DNA from: RGIG3009 sp045590415 | GTDB taxonomy: Bacteria; Bacillota; Clostridia; Oscillospirales; Acutalibacteraceae | DNA length: 30,895 nt | NCBI GenBank assembly: GCA_045590415.1 | Contig: JAZNRA010000081.1 | Coordinates: 1-30,895 of the forward strand | Direction of reading: 5' to 3' | Part shown: piece by piece, positions 8,817 to 16,564 of the stretch | Layout: each line of letters begins with the position of its first letter | How positions within the stretch are numbered: position 1 is the first letter of the stretch | Notes under the pieces: model-generated | The model's input: the letters and a program-made list of their open reading frames with translations, nothing else | The model's database searches: none | What the model was told of the DNA's origin: nothing | Made by a program: the position numbers and the translations under genes

Positions 8817-9614
8817 GTGAAAAAGTTTTTAGCTTTGCTTCTCGTTGCGGTTCTGTTGTTTGCTTGCACTGCCTGCGGCGCAAAGAAAGAGGAAGCCAAC
8901 ACGTTGGTTATGGCAACCAATGCCGCTTTCCCGCCGTACGAGTACGTTGAAGGTGGTAAAGTCGTCGGTATCGATGCTGAGATTGCTGCCAAGATCGCCG
9001 AAAAATTGGGCATGGAGCTCAAAATTGAGGACGTTGATTTTGACACCATCATCGCCGGTGTTCAAACCGGTAAATACGACATCGGCATGGCTGGCTTGAC
9101 GGTAACAGATGAGCGTAAAGAGAAGGTTAATTTCTCTACCAGTTACGCAAAAGGCATTCAGGCCGTTATTGTTGCTGAGAACAGCACCTACACCTCGTTT
9201 GAGGATTTCTACACCGGTTTCGATGCAGATGGCAATCCCGCAGGTGTCAAGGAAGGCATTAAAATTGGTGTACAGCAGACCACGACAGGTGATATCTATT
9301 CTTCGTCCGATCCGGTGGATTGGGGCTTCGGCGATGCTAACGTTGTCCGTTACAAAACCGGTAACGAGGCAGTTGCTGCTCTGAAAGCGAACAAAATCAC
9401 CGCTGTCATCATCGATAATGAGCCCGCGAAATCTTTTGTTGCCGCTAATGATGGCCTGAAGATTTTGGAAGGTGCTTACACCGATGAAGATTACGCAATC
9501 GCTGTTGCTAAAGAAGATACCGAATTGCTCGAGAAAATCAACACGGCGCTCGCTGATCTGAAAGCTGACGGTACGTTGGATAAGATTATCACGAAGTATA
9601 TTCCGGCTCAATAA
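8817..9614 (+). CDS. Extracellular solute-binding lipoprotein, family 3 (polar amino acids)
   Basis: 265 residues, GTG start with GAGAGAGGGA upstream. Signal peptide with lipobox (LLFAC, Cys17; Cys20 is also possible). The mature protein shows family 3 hallmarks: NAAFPPYEYVEGGKVVGIDAEIA near residue 35, then DFDTIIAGVQTGKYDIGMAGLTVTDERKEKVNFS, and GIKIGVQQTTTGD at the lobe hinge. It delivers an amino acid (Arg, His, Gln or similar) to the permease and ATPase encoded downstream. The exact ligand cannot be read from the sequence; ArgR-like sites suggest a basic amino acid. Confidence 0.95.
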   Translation: MKKFLALLLVAVLLFACTACGAKKEEANTLVMATNAAFPPYEYVEGGKVVGIDAEIAAKIAEKLGMELKIEDVDFDTIIAGVQTGKYDIGMAGLTVTDERKEKVNFSTSYAKGIQAVIVAENSTYTSFEDFYTGFDADGNPAGVKEGIKIGVQQTTTGDIYSSSDPVDWGFGDANVVRYKTGNEAVAALKANKITAVIIDNEPAKSFVAANDGLKILEGAYTDEDYAIAVAKEDTELLEKINTALADLKADGTLDKIITKYIPAQ

Positions 9615-9633
9615 TTTCCATAAACACTAACGT

Positions 9634-9664
9634 GAAAGGGCGGTGGAAAGCACCGCCCTTTCCT
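9634..9664 (+). terminator. Intra-operon hairpin (partial terminator)
   Basis: GAAAGGGCGGTG (9634-9645), loop GAAAG, CACCGCCCTTTC (9651-9662). Only a short T tract follows, so it probably trims expression of the permease and ATPase relative to the abundant binding protein. Confidence 0.7.
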
Positions 9665-9681
9665 TGCAAAGGAAGAACTGT

Positions 9682-10440
9682 ATGGAAAAAATCTGGCAAA
9701 CTCTATTAGACTTTTACGAAAACTCCATCAAGCAACCTTTCGTTTCCAGTTTCATCACGGATGATCGTTGGAAAATGTTGCTTGAAGGTTTTGGTAACAC
9801 CTTACTTATTACGTTGCTGGCGGCGATTATCGGTATTTTTATCGGTATCGTCGTTGCTATGATTCGTACGACGTATGATAACAACCTGGAATCGTGGTCC
9901 CGTCGCGGCGGTTTTGGATTCTTTGTTATGCGCGTCCTTAATCGCTTGTGCAAAATCTATCTTTCCGTATTCCGCGGAACGCCTGTGATGGTGCAGTTAC
10001 TGATTGCCTATCTTATCATTTTGAGCAATGTGGACAACACATTAGTCGTGGCTACTGTTGCCTTTGGTGTCAATTCCGGTGCCTATGTGGCAGAGATCAT
10101 GCGAAGCGGCATTATGTCAATCGATCGCGGTCAAATTGAAGCAGGTCGTTCTTTGGGATTTAATTATGCCCAAACAATGCTCCGTATCGTTCTGCCGCAG
10201 GCCTTCAAAAACACCTTGCCGCCGTTGCTAAATGAGTTTATCGCCTTACTTAAGGAAACGTCAGTTGCCGGTTATATCGGTGTTCGTGATCTTAACAAAG
10301 CCGGCGAATTGATCCGCGGTGTGTCGTTTGAGATCTTTATGCCGCTTATTGCCGTTGCCGCAATATATTTATGTGTGGTCTTGTTGTTGACAAACCTGGT
10401 TGGTAAATTGGAAAGGAGGTTGCGTCGTAGTGATCACTAA
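9682..10440 (+). CDS. Polar amino acid ABC permease, HisM family
   Basis: 252 residues. The start at ATG 9682 is set by AAAGGAAG upstream; the frame is open further up but without an RBS. It has about five membrane segments and the permease coupling motif EAGRSLGFNYAQTMLRIVLPQAFKNTLPPLLNEFIALLKETS, typical of this family. It contains FRGTPVMVQL near residue 96. A single permease type probably forms a homodimer. Its 3' end overlaps the ATPase start by 11 bp. Confidence 0.95.
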   Translation: MEKIWQTLLDFYENSIKQPFVSSFITDDRWKMLLEGFGNTLLITLLAAIIGIFIGIVVAMIRTTYDNNLESWSRRGGFGFFVMRVLNRLCKIYLSVFRGTPVMVQLLIAYLIILSNVDNTLVVATVAFGVNSGAYVAEIMRSGIMSIDRGQIEAGRSLGFNYAQTMLRIVLPQAFKNTLPPLLNEFIALLKETSVAGYIGVRDLNKAGELIRGVSFEIFMPLIAVAAIYLCVVLLLTNLVGKLERRLRRSDH

Positions 10441-11173
10441 TTCCAAAGTCCTCATTTCCGTTAACAACCTCAAAAAATCCTTTGGTGACCTGTCGGTTCT
10501 TAAGGATATCACCACTGATATTCACAAAGGCGAAGTTGTCGTGGTCATCGGCGCTTCCGGTTCCGGTAAATCCACATTTTTACGTTGCTTGAATCGATTG
10601 GAAGAACCTACGGATGGTACTATCGTTTTCGATGATGTCAATATCACGGATGCCAAGTGCAATATCAATCAGCATCGTCAACGTATGGGAATGGTATTTC
10701 AACAGTTTAATTTGTTCCCGCACATGACGGTGTTGAAGAACTTAACCATCGCGCCTATAAAGTTACGTGGCTTATCCAAAGAAGAAGCTCAAGAGAAGGC
10801 GATGCAATTACTGTCGCGTGTCGGTCTTGCCGACCGAGCCGATGCGTATCCGTCACAGTTGTCCGGCGGACAAAAACAGCGCGTTGCGATTGTACGCGCG
10901 TTAGCGATGAATCCGGATGTCATGCTGTTTGATGAACCCACTTCCGCTCTTGACCCGGAAATGGTTGGCGAAGTGTTGGACGTTATGAAACAGCTTGCCG
11001 CCGAAGGCATGACAATGGTCGTGGTTACCCACGAAATGGGTTTTGCTCGCGAGGTTGCCGATCGCGTGCTCTTTATTGACGAAGGCGTGATTGCTGAACA
11101 GGGAACACCTGAAGAGGTTTTTGGTAATCCGCAGCACCCACGTACCAAAGAGTTTTTGTCAAAAGTTTTATAA
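10430..11173 (+). CDS. Amino acid ABC transporter ATPase, GlnQ family
   Basis: 247 residues. Walker A GASGSGKST (about residue 40), Q-loop GMVFQQFNLFPHMT, signature LSGGQKQRVAI, Walker B VMLFDEPTSALD and H-loop VVVTHEMGFA are all intact. The start is GTG 10430, because AAGGAGG lies at 10413-10419 inside the permease gene; the open frame reaches further back to 10400 but would bypass this site. It energises the importer formed with the two preceding genes. Confidence 0.95.
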   Translation: MITNSKVLISVNNLKKSFGDLSVLKDITTDIHKGEVVVVIGASGSGKSTFLRCLNRLEEPTDGTIVFDDVNITDAKCNINQHRQRMGMVFQQFNLFPHMTVLKNLTIAPIKLRGLSKEEAQEKAMQLLSRVGLADRADAYPSQLSGGQKQRVAIVRALAMNPDVMLFDEPTSALDPEMVGEVLDVMKQLAAEGMTMVVVTHEMGFAREVADRVLFIDEGVIAEQGTPEEVFGNPQHPRTKEFLSKVL

Positions 11174-11178
11174 ATTCA

Positions 11179-11214
11179 AACAGCCGGAAGCTACTGCTTC
11201 CGGCTGTTCTTTTG
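11179..11214. terminator. Bidirectional terminator between convergent ABC operons
   Basis: AACAGCCGGAAGC (11179-11191), loop TACT, complement (11196-11208), then TCTTTTGTTT on the plus strand. The gene on the minus strand ends at 11216, so the same hairpin can serve both, although its minus-strand T tract is short. Confidence 0.85.
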
Positions 11215-11215
11215 T

Positions 11216-12217
11216 TTACCCGATTGCTTTATTTGCAAAGGAGTTGTTGATGAGTTTATCAAACGGGGCAGGTGAATCCAGTTCGCCTGCACGCTGAATG
11301 ACCTCTTGCAAGCGGTTGAACGCCTCTTCGGTCATTACCGGTGTGGTAGCAAACGCGCCGATATCCTTATAACTCTTTACCGCACTTGCCAATAACTTTA
11401 CGTCGGTATCGGCAAAGAACTCTTTAACGCATTCGGCGATTTCTTCCGGTGTGTGTTCTTCGACCCATTTTTGCCCTTTTGCGACCGCGTTGGTGAAACG
11501 CTGTACCAGATCGCTGTTCGCCGCAATATAGCTTTTTTTGGCAAAATAAGCGGTGTACGGCATTTCTCCCGCTGCGGCGCCGACACTGGCGACAATATAG
11601 CCCTTTCCCTCAAGCTGTACACTGGAGGCAACCGGTTCAAACATCGTGACGTAATCACCTGTTCCGCCAAGAAAAGCACCGGTCATCATATCAAATTGAA
11701 TCGTGTTATCTAAATTAGCATCGGTGTCGGGATCAAGTCCGTTTTCCTCCATCGCATATCGAAAAGCCATATACGGCATGCCACCGGTGCGACCGGGTAA
11801 AATGTGTTTTCCCGCAAGATCACTCCACTTAAAATCAGGGTCCGGCTCGCGGCCGACCAAGAAACTGCCGTCACACGCTGTCAACTGAGCAAAAACCTCA
11901 GGATAATCTTCGCTACCGGAGTTGTACACGTATACGCTGGCCTCCGGTCCTGCTAAACCAATGTCGACACTGTTGCTGATTACGGCACTCATAACCTTAT
12001 CGGCGCCGCCGCCGTTGCTGAGCTCAATCGTTATGTTTTCTTCCTCGAAAAAGCCCTTGGCGATCGCAACGTATTGCGGTGCGTAAAAAATACTGTGCGT
12101 TACCTCGCACAGACGTACGGTCGTTGTACCTCCTTCATCGTTTTTACTGCATCCCGAAAGGGTAGGAACCAGTACGAGAATCAAGACCAAAACACACGCG
12201 AAAATACGTTTCTTCAA
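11216..12217 (-). CDS. NitT/TauT-type ABC substrate-binding lipoprotein
   Basis: 333 residues from TTG at 12217, chosen because AGGAG lies eight bases upstream; the GTG at 12226 would touch that site. Signal peptide with lipobox TLSGC. The mature part begins VRLCEVTHSIFYAPQYVAIAKGFFEEENITIEL, the SsuA/ThiY/NMT1 pattern, and has NSVDIGLAGPEASVYV and ILPGRTGGMPYMAFRYAM. It is the last gene of the minus-strand operon ATPase-permease-binding protein. The ligand (sulfonate, pyrimidine precursor or other small organic anion) cannot be assigned. Confidence 0.92.
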   Translation of the reverse strand: MKKRIFACVLVLILVLVPTLSGCSKNDEGGTTTVRLCEVTHSIFYAPQYVAIAKGFFEEENITIELSNGGGADKVMSAVISNSVDIGLAGPEASVYVYNSGSEDYPEVFAQLTACDGSFLVGREPDPDFKWSDLAGKHILPGRTGGMPYMAFRYAMEENGLDPDTDANLDNTIQFDMMTGAFLGGTGDYVTMFEPVASSVQLEGKGYIVASVGAAAGEMPYTAYFAKKSYIAANSDLVQRFTNAVAKGQKWVEEHTPEEIAECVKEFFADTDVKLLASAVKSYKDIGAFATTPVMTEEAFNRLQEVIQRAGELDSPAPFDKLINNSFANKAIG

Positions 12218-12237
12218 AAGTATCACTCCTAATCATA

Positions 12238-13053
12238 TTAAGCGCCGAAACGCTTGCTGACAAGCTTCTGACAAAAGGAAACGCCTTGATACATCAGTGC
12301 GGCGACAGCGGCTAAGATCAGTACGCTTGCCATTACAAGATCCATTTGGAATACTTGACCGCCATAGACGATCAAATATCCAAGCCCCGCTTTACTGACC
12401 AAAAATTCGCCGGCAATGACACCTACCAGTGATAATCCGATATTGATCTTCAAGGAATTAAACAACGTCGGCAGGTTAGCGGGCAAAACGATAGTGGACA
12501 ACACTTGTTTCCGTGACGCGCCGAAGGTTTGCGCCATTTTTATGATTTCGGCATCGGTATGATGAAAACCCGAAAGCATTTCCAGCACCGTGACAATGAG
12601 CGATATGGCAAGTGCCATAAAAATAATAGCTTTTGTCCCTGCTCCTGCTATCAGGATGATAACCGGTCCCAGTGCGATCTTCGGAAGACTGTTGAGTACA
12701 ACCAAATACGGTTCAGCCACCCGCGAAACAAACGGACTCCACCAGCACAACACACTGATCGATAAACCGAATATGACGCCTAAAAAGAAACCGGTAAGCG
12801 TTTCATACAGCGTGACCCCGATATGCGTTAGCAACCCGTTTTTGGAGGTGTTAAGCAGGGTTCCAACGATTCGACTTGGTTGACTCACCAAAAAGGCGTC
12901 GATCCAATTAAGAGTCGCCGCAAGCTCCCATAAAACCATCAATCCGATCAGTAAGCCCCATTGCCATGCTTTGATGCTGATCCGCCGCTTTTTCTGCTGA
13001 CGCAGCCAAACGGCGCGCTCCGACGATAGCGGTATATTATTTGACTTCTTCAT
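12238..13053 (-). CDS. NitT/TauT-type ABC permease
   Basis: 271 residues with about six membrane segments and the binding-protein-dependent transport motif FGASRKQVLSTIVLPANLPTLFNSLKI. The open frame extends to 13140, but the start is probably the ATG at 13053, which has AAGGAG ten bases upstream inside the ATPase gene; the two genes overlap by 17 bp. The N-terminus carries a positively charged stretch (residues about 14-23, WLRQQKKRRI) before the first helix. Confidence 0.93.
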   Translation of the reverse strand: MKKSNNIPLSSERAVWLRQQKKRRISIKAWQWGLLIGLMVLWELAATLNWIDAFLVSQPSRIVGTLLNTSKNGLLTHIGVTLYETLTGFFLGVIFGLSISVLCWWSPFVSRVAEPYLVVLNSLPKIALGPVIILIAGAGTKAIIFMALAISLIVTVLEMLSGFHHTDAEIIKMAQTFGASRKQVLSTIVLPANLPTLFNSLKINIGLSLVGVIAGEFLVSKAGLGYLIVYGGQVFQMDLVMASVLILAAVAALMYQGVSFCQKLVSKRFGA

Positions 13054-13807
13054 CTTCGCGCAGCTCCTTCCAAATATGGCTGAAATACTGTGAAAAACGA
13101 GGATCACTGCGGCAGGATAGGGGAGAACGATCCTCATCAAAAACGATCGGATAGATTTCTTTTACGTAAGCGGGCCGAGCCGATAAGATCAGTACCGCAT
13201 CTCCCATGGCAACTGCTTCGGGTATATCATGCGTTACCATCAGCATCGTTACTTTTTCCGCCTTCAAAATTCGGTACACATCATCGGTAACTGTCAATCG
13301 TGTCTGAAAATCAAGCGCACTGAACGCCTCATCCAGTAACAGAATATCCGGGCCGGCCGCCAACGTACGGATCAACGCCACTCGTTGGCGCATACCACCC
13401 GATAGTTGGCGAGGATATTTGTTGCGGAATTCGTATAAACCGTACGTTTTTAGCAGATCTTCGGCGCGCTTGATCGTTTCATCGGAAATCGCACGACGGA
13501 TTTCTAAGCCAAACAAAACGTTATCCCAGATCGTCCGCCATTCCAACAGATTATCACGTTGTAACATATATCCGATATGAGGTGATATACCTTTTGCTTC
13601 TTCACCGCCGATCTCCACAGTACCGCTTGTACGCGGAAGCAAACCGGCAATCAAGGAAAGCAACGTACTCTTACCACATCCACTGGGGCCGACGATGCTT
13701 AAAAACTGTCCTTGCGGAACACAAAAAGTAACGTCACGAAACGCTTCCACCTCTCCGTTTTCCGCTTGATATCGAAACCCGGCATTTTTGACACGTAGCA
13801 TATCCAT
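13037..13807 (-). CDS. NitT/TauT-type ABC ATPase
   Basis: 256 residues. Walker A GPSGCGKST, Q-loop GYMLQRDNLLEWRT, signature LSGGMRQRVAL, Walker B ILLLDEAFSALD and H-loop MLMVTHDIPEAVAMGD are present, in the style of SsuB/TauB. The start is the ATG at 13807 with AAGAGGTGAAG six bases upstream; the frame is open to 13843. That ribosome binding site can pair with a complementary stretch in the leader (see the leader entry). First gene of the operon. Confidence 0.94.
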   Translation of the reverse strand: MDMLRVKNAGFRYQAENGEVEAFRDVTFCVPQGQFLSIVGPSGCGKSTLLSLIAGLLPRTSGTVEIGGEEAKGISPHIGYMLQRDNLLEWRTIWDNVLFGLEIRRAISDETIKRAEDLLKTYGLYEFRNKYPRQLSGGMRQRVALIRTLAAGPDILLLDEAFSALDFQTRLTVTDDVYRILKAEKVTMLMVTHDIPEAVAMGDAVLILSARPAYVKEIYPIVFDEDRSPLSCRSDPRFSQYFSHIWKELREDEEVK

Positions 13808-13880
13808 CGAATACTTCACCTCTTTTGTGATATCGACCCTCACTTCATATCATGCAAAATAATGGTGAGAGGTGAATACT
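13808..13880 (-). promoter_or_regulatory. Leader able to hide the ATPase ribosome binding site
   Basis: On the minus strand TTCACCTCT (13876-13868) is an exact 9-bp complement of AGAGGTGAA (13823-13815), the Shine-Dalgarno of the ATPase gene; pairing can extend further with a bulge. A competing pair exists: GTGAGGG (13843-13837) with CCTCTCAC (13872-13865, one bulge), which uses the same anti-SD bases. Such mutually exclusive pairings are typical of translational control. No known riboswitch motif was recognised and no convincing promoter was found here. Confidence 0.45.
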
Positions 13881-13885
13881 TTCTC

Positions 13886-13924
13886 GCAAAACAAAAGCGG
13901 CAGATACGCGTTGCGTATCTGCCG
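13886..13924 (-). terminator. Terminator of the SPFH gene
   Basis: On the minus strand CGGCAGATACGC (13924-13913), a three-base loop, its complement (13909-13898), then CTTTTGTTTTGCG. It lies directly behind the SPFH stop codon. Confidence 0.85.
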
Positions 13925-13941
13925 TCAATCGTATTTTGCTT

Positions 13942-14883
13942 TTAATCACAGCAAGGATCGTTTTTCTTCTTAGCCGATGATGCCGCAGGAACCGGTTCGG
14001 TAATGTCACCGATACCGGTGGTTTCCGAAAACATGACGTTGGCTTTGGTCATATCCACGGCATCGGTGGGAACAATGATCTTAGATGCCTTACCGTTCGA
14101 CATGGCAACCAGTGCTTCATATTTTTTCAGTTCCAGCACAGCTTTATCGACGCCCGCTGCTTTGAGTGCTGCCAAACCGTCGGCTTCTGCTTGTTTAGCA
14201 AGTAAAATGGCTTTTGCCTCACCTTCCGCTCTGGCAATGCGTGCATCACGTTCGCCTTCGGCCGCAAGGATCATGGCCTGCTTATCACCCTCTGCACGCG
14301 TAATAACCGCCGCTTTATGGCCTTCGGCTTCCAACAAGGTCTCACGGCGATCGCGCTCTGCCTTCATCTGCTTTTCCATGGCGTTTTGGATCTCGGCAGG
14401 GGGGATGATATTTTTGAGTTCCACGCGGTTGACCTTGATACCCCATTGATCGGTCGCAGAATCCAAAATATCCGTCATTTTTCCGTTTATTGTGTCACGG
14501 GACGTTAACGTGTCGTCCAGCTCCAACTCGCCCACAATATTACGCAGGGTGGTAGCCGTAAGGTTTGAGAGCGCGCTGATGGGATTAACCGCACCGTAGG
14601 TAAACAATTTCGCGTCAAACACCTTGAAATACACGACGGTATCGATCTGCATGGTGACGTTGTCCTTGGTAATAACCGGTTGGGGAGGGGAATCCAACAC
14701 CTGTTCTTTCAAGGTAACTTTTTTAGCAACCCGATCCAAAATGGGAATTAAAAAGTGTAACCCTGCATCCCAGGTTTTCTTGTACTTGCCCAGCCGTTCA
14801 ACGACCCATTCGGTTTGCTGTTGAACGATTTTCAGACTGAACACCAGGATCAACACAACAATAACAGCAATAACGATCGGCAT
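13942..14883 (-). CDS. SPFH/stomatin-like membrane protein (QmcA type)
   Basis: 313 residues. An N-terminal membrane helix (about 3-22) is followed by the SPFH domain (VVERLGKYKKTWDAGLHFLIPILDRV; LDSPPQPVITKDNVTMQIDTVVYFKV) and a long Ala/Glu-rich coiled coil (about residues 165-245, with AEGDKQAMILAAEGERDARIARAEGEAKA). Proteins of this family form membrane-bound oligomers and often organise microdomains. The usual NfeD partner gene is not adjacent: the upstream neighbour is divergent and the downstream operon is separated by a terminator. RBS GAGGTGA. Confidence 0.93.
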   Translation of the reverse strand: MPIVIAVIVVLILVFSLKIVQQQTEWVVERLGKYKKTWDAGLHFLIPILDRVAKKVTLKEQVLDSPPQPVITKDNVTMQIDTVVYFKVFDAKLFTYGAVNPISALSNLTATTLRNIVGELELDDTLTSRDTINGKMTDILDSATDQWGIKVNRVELKNIIPPAEIQNAMEKQMKAERDRRETLLEAEGHKAAVITRAEGDKQAMILAAEGERDARIARAEGEAKAILLAKQAEADGLAALKAAGVDKAVLELKKYEALVAMSNGKASKIIVPTDAVDMTKANVMFSETTGIGDITEPVPAASSAKKKNDPCCD

Positions 14884-14907
14884 AAAATCACCTCATTTGA
14901 TAATTTG

Positions 14908-14926
14908 TAACATAAAATTTATGTTA
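14908..14926. promoter_or_regulatory. 19-bp palindrome between divergent genes
   Basis: TAACATAAAATTTATGTTA is a perfect inverted repeat around one central base. It lies 25 bp upstream of the SPFH start codon and 64 bp upstream of the divergent small gene, where their promoters must be. It looks like a binding site for a dimeric regulator; the regulator is not known. Confidence 0.5.
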
Positions 14927-14989
14927 TCTTTACTATATCATACGCGCATGCTCTCTGTCAAATAACAACGCTTGGAAAGAAAGTGTACG

Positions 14990-15187
14990 ATGTATCCGTA
15001 TCATAACACAATAAAGCAGAGAATCAAAAACGGAGAATTAGTTGGGTATCGGTTTGTTGACGATTATCCGAATATCGGAGAATGCTTAGTATTAGAATTT
15101 CGTACACCGCCGTTTATACGACCGATTCGACCGCACAAATACCGAGAATATGTCATATTGTTGAAAGACTTTTCCATACCGGATTGA
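14990..15187 (+). CDS. Small hypothetical protein
   Basis: 65 residues from ATG 14990, preceded by GGAAAGAAAG; it begins MYPYHNTIKQRIKNGELVGY and contains LEFRTPPFIRPIRPHKYREY. The composition is soluble and basic/aromatic, with no membrane segment. The pattern resembles small KTSC-like or DUF proteins, but I do not recognise the family. A TTG at 14972 in the same frame is less likely. It is isolated between the SPFH gene and the tRNA. Confidence 0.6.
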   Translation: MYPYHNTIKQRIKNGELVGYRFVDDYPNIGECLVLEFRTPPFIRPIRPHKYREYVILLKDFSIPD

Positions 15188-15234
15188 CCGTGCAACTTGT
15201 CGCGAGATAATTTTATAAATTTAAGGAATACCCC

Positions 15235-15263
15235 TTGACACTTAAGTAAAATACTGTTATACT
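15235..15263 (+). promoter_or_regulatory. Promoter of the initiator tRNA gene
   Basis: TTGACA (15235-15240), 17-bp spacer, TATACT (15258-15263), 29 bp before the mature tRNA 5' end. Confidence 0.85.
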
Positions 15264-15292
15264 GTTGATGTTCTCAAAAGAATATTCCATAT

Positions 15293-15367
<75 letters not shown>

Positions 15368-15405
15368 AAAACCTTCTCGGACGAAGTTCGGGAAGGTTTT
15401 ACTTT
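15368..15405 (+). terminator. Terminator of the tRNA gene
   Basis: AAAACCTTC (15368-15376) pairs with GAAGGTTTT (15392-15400), and an inner CGGAC/GTTCG helix is possible. TTTTACTTTTT follows. Confidence 0.75.
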
Positions 15406-15448
15406 TTCACTTTTCACTCTTCATTTTTCACTAAATCCGTCCGAGAAG
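15373..15448. repeat. 11-bp inverted repeat behind the tRNA
   Basis: CTTCTCGGACG (15373-15383) recurs inverted as CGTCCGAGAAG (15438-15448). The repeats bracket a 54-bp T-rich stretch with several TTTTTCACT units. They separate the tRNA terminator from the broken four-helix-bundle gene; a scar of an insertion is possible. Confidence 0.5.
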
Positions 15449-15555
15449 ATTTTTGGAGGTAATAAGTAATAGTGAATGGTGAAGAAGTGTTTTGCAAGGC
15501 TTTGCCTTGCACTTTTTACTTTTAGGAAGTATAATAAGTTTAAGGGGTGATAGCG

Positions 15556-15903
15556 ATGAAAGAAAGTCCGTTGATGATAAAATCAAAAGCGTCTGCGCTT
15601 GATGTGATAAAGGTATGCAAGAAGTGAAGAGTGACAAAGTGTGAGTCTGCTCTTATCAATCAATTTTTGCGTTCAGGAACAAGTATCGGAGCAAATATTA
15701 GAGAGGCTTTTTACGCTCATGGCAAGGCTGATTTTATTGCTAAATTACAAATTGCATTAAAAGAGTGTTCTGAAACTGAATACTGGATTGAGCTCGTTGT
15801 TGAAAGCGGATATTATAATGATAAAACCTTGCTTGACAAATGTACCGAGGTTAAACGAATTTTGATTTCTTCCGTTAATACCGCCAAGGAGAACATGAAA
15901 TGA
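15556..15903 (+). pseudogene. Four-helix-bundle (23S rRNA intervening-sequence type) protein, broken by a stop codon
   Basis: The frame starts MKESPLMIKSKASALDVIKVCKK at ATG 15556, meets an in-frame TGA at 15625, and continues without frame change as RVTKCESALINQFLRSGTSIGANIREAFYAHGKADF and ECSETEYWIELV to 15903. The whole is 115 codons, the normal length for the S23/IVS-encoded family, and homology runs straight across the TGA. A GTG at 15631 could restart translation and yield a 90-residue fragment. The role of these proteins is unknown; they are found in 23S rRNA insertions and scattered in genomes. The stop overlaps the next gene (ATGA). Confidence 0.8.
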
Positions 15904-16310
15904 ACTTTTACGAAATTACCGAACAAGATAAAGAACTTATCAAAACTGCTCTGAAAACATTAGAAAACAGTTTTGATGACGGTATTTATAATCATACTGT
16001 TGGCGCGGCAATCCGTTGCAAAAACGGTAAGGTGTATAGCGGCGTTAATTGTGACGGCATTCACGGTTCTTGTGCTGAATATATTACAATAGGTATGGCG
16101 ATTTCGGCAGGTGAACGAAAATTTGATACAATAGTCGCCGTTCACGATAAAGCACCAAACTGCCTGGTCGCTCCTTGTGGCAACTGTCGTCAGATGCTTG
16201 TAGAGTATTGCCCGGACATTAAAGTGATTTTGAATAATGATGACAACGAAATGATCAAGGTTGATATAAAAGATTTAATTCCATTCGCTTGGAAACCCGT
16301 AGTTGTATAA
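15900..16310 (+). CDS. Cytidine deaminase family protein
   Basis: 136 residues. The zinc-dependent deaminase signature is intact: HGSCAEYITIG (Cys ligand and catalytic Glu; about residues 56-66) and APCGNCRQML (two Cys ligands; about residues 95-104). It includes GAAIRCKNGKVYSGVN at the usual place. It hydrolyses cytidine-type nucleosides; the length and motifs also fit blasticidin-S-deaminase-like members, so the substrate is open. The start overlaps the preceding broken gene by 4 bp, an operon-type arrangement. Confidence 0.9.
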   Translation: MNFYEITEQDKELIKTALKTLENSFDDGIYNHTVGAAIRCKNGKVYSGVNCDGIHGSCAEYITIGMAISAGERKFDTIVAVHDKAPNCLVAPCGNCRQMLVEYCPDIKVILNNDDNEMIKVDIKDLIPFAWKPVVV

Positions 16311-16345
16311 AATGTGCTCGATATCTTTTTTGGTGCAACTTGCCA

Positions 16346-16383
16346 AAGAAATCCGAAATCGCTTTTGCGGTTTCGGATTTCTT
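16346..16383 (+). terminator. Terminator behind the deaminase gene
   Basis: AAGAAATCCGAAA (16346-16358) pairs with TTTCGGATTTCTT (16371-16383); the loop can form a further CGC/GCG helix around TTTT. Confidence 0.75.
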
Positions 16384-16414
16384 CCGTTATGGATAAGTTT
16401 GTGCTCCCACTTGT

Positions 16415-16434
16415 GGGTTATGAGCCCGAAGAGC
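16415..16434 (-). other. Anticodon-arm fragment of tRNA-fMet, inverted
   Basis: The reverse complement of 16415-16434 reads GCTCTTCGGGCTCATAACCC, which matches the initiator tRNA of this window (15313-15332) at 19 of 20 bases, including the CAT anticodon loop. The flanks do not fold into a tRNA, so this is a partial copy in opposite orientation, about 1.1 kb from the intact gene. A small CCCACTTGTGGG hairpin adjoins it. Confidence 0.55.
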
Positions 16435-16486
16435 GAATAACTTGTAGCGTCAAAACAATCCGAAAATAGAAAAACGGCTACTTTAA

Positions 16487-16515
16487 TTGACATTTGGGCT
16501 GTTTATTAGTACAAT
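16487..16515 (+). promoter_or_regulatory. Promoter of the PfkB kinase gene
   Basis: TTGACA (16487-16492), 17-bp spacer, TACAAT (16510-16515), 50 bp upstream of the start codon. Confidence 0.85.
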
Positions 16516-16564
16516 TCGTTATGTAAGCTTAGATATCAATAATTTATTTTTTGGAGAGAAAAAC

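Noticed and set aside
8829..9611. Long open frame (260 codons) on the minus strand
   Set aside because: It lies fully opposite the clear solute-binding protein gene, has no ribosome binding site and no family features.
15625..15627. TGA read as a sense codon (Trp or selenocysteine)
   Set aside because: TGG is used for Trp throughout, all other genes end normally at TGA, and the family does not have Trp or Cys at this place.
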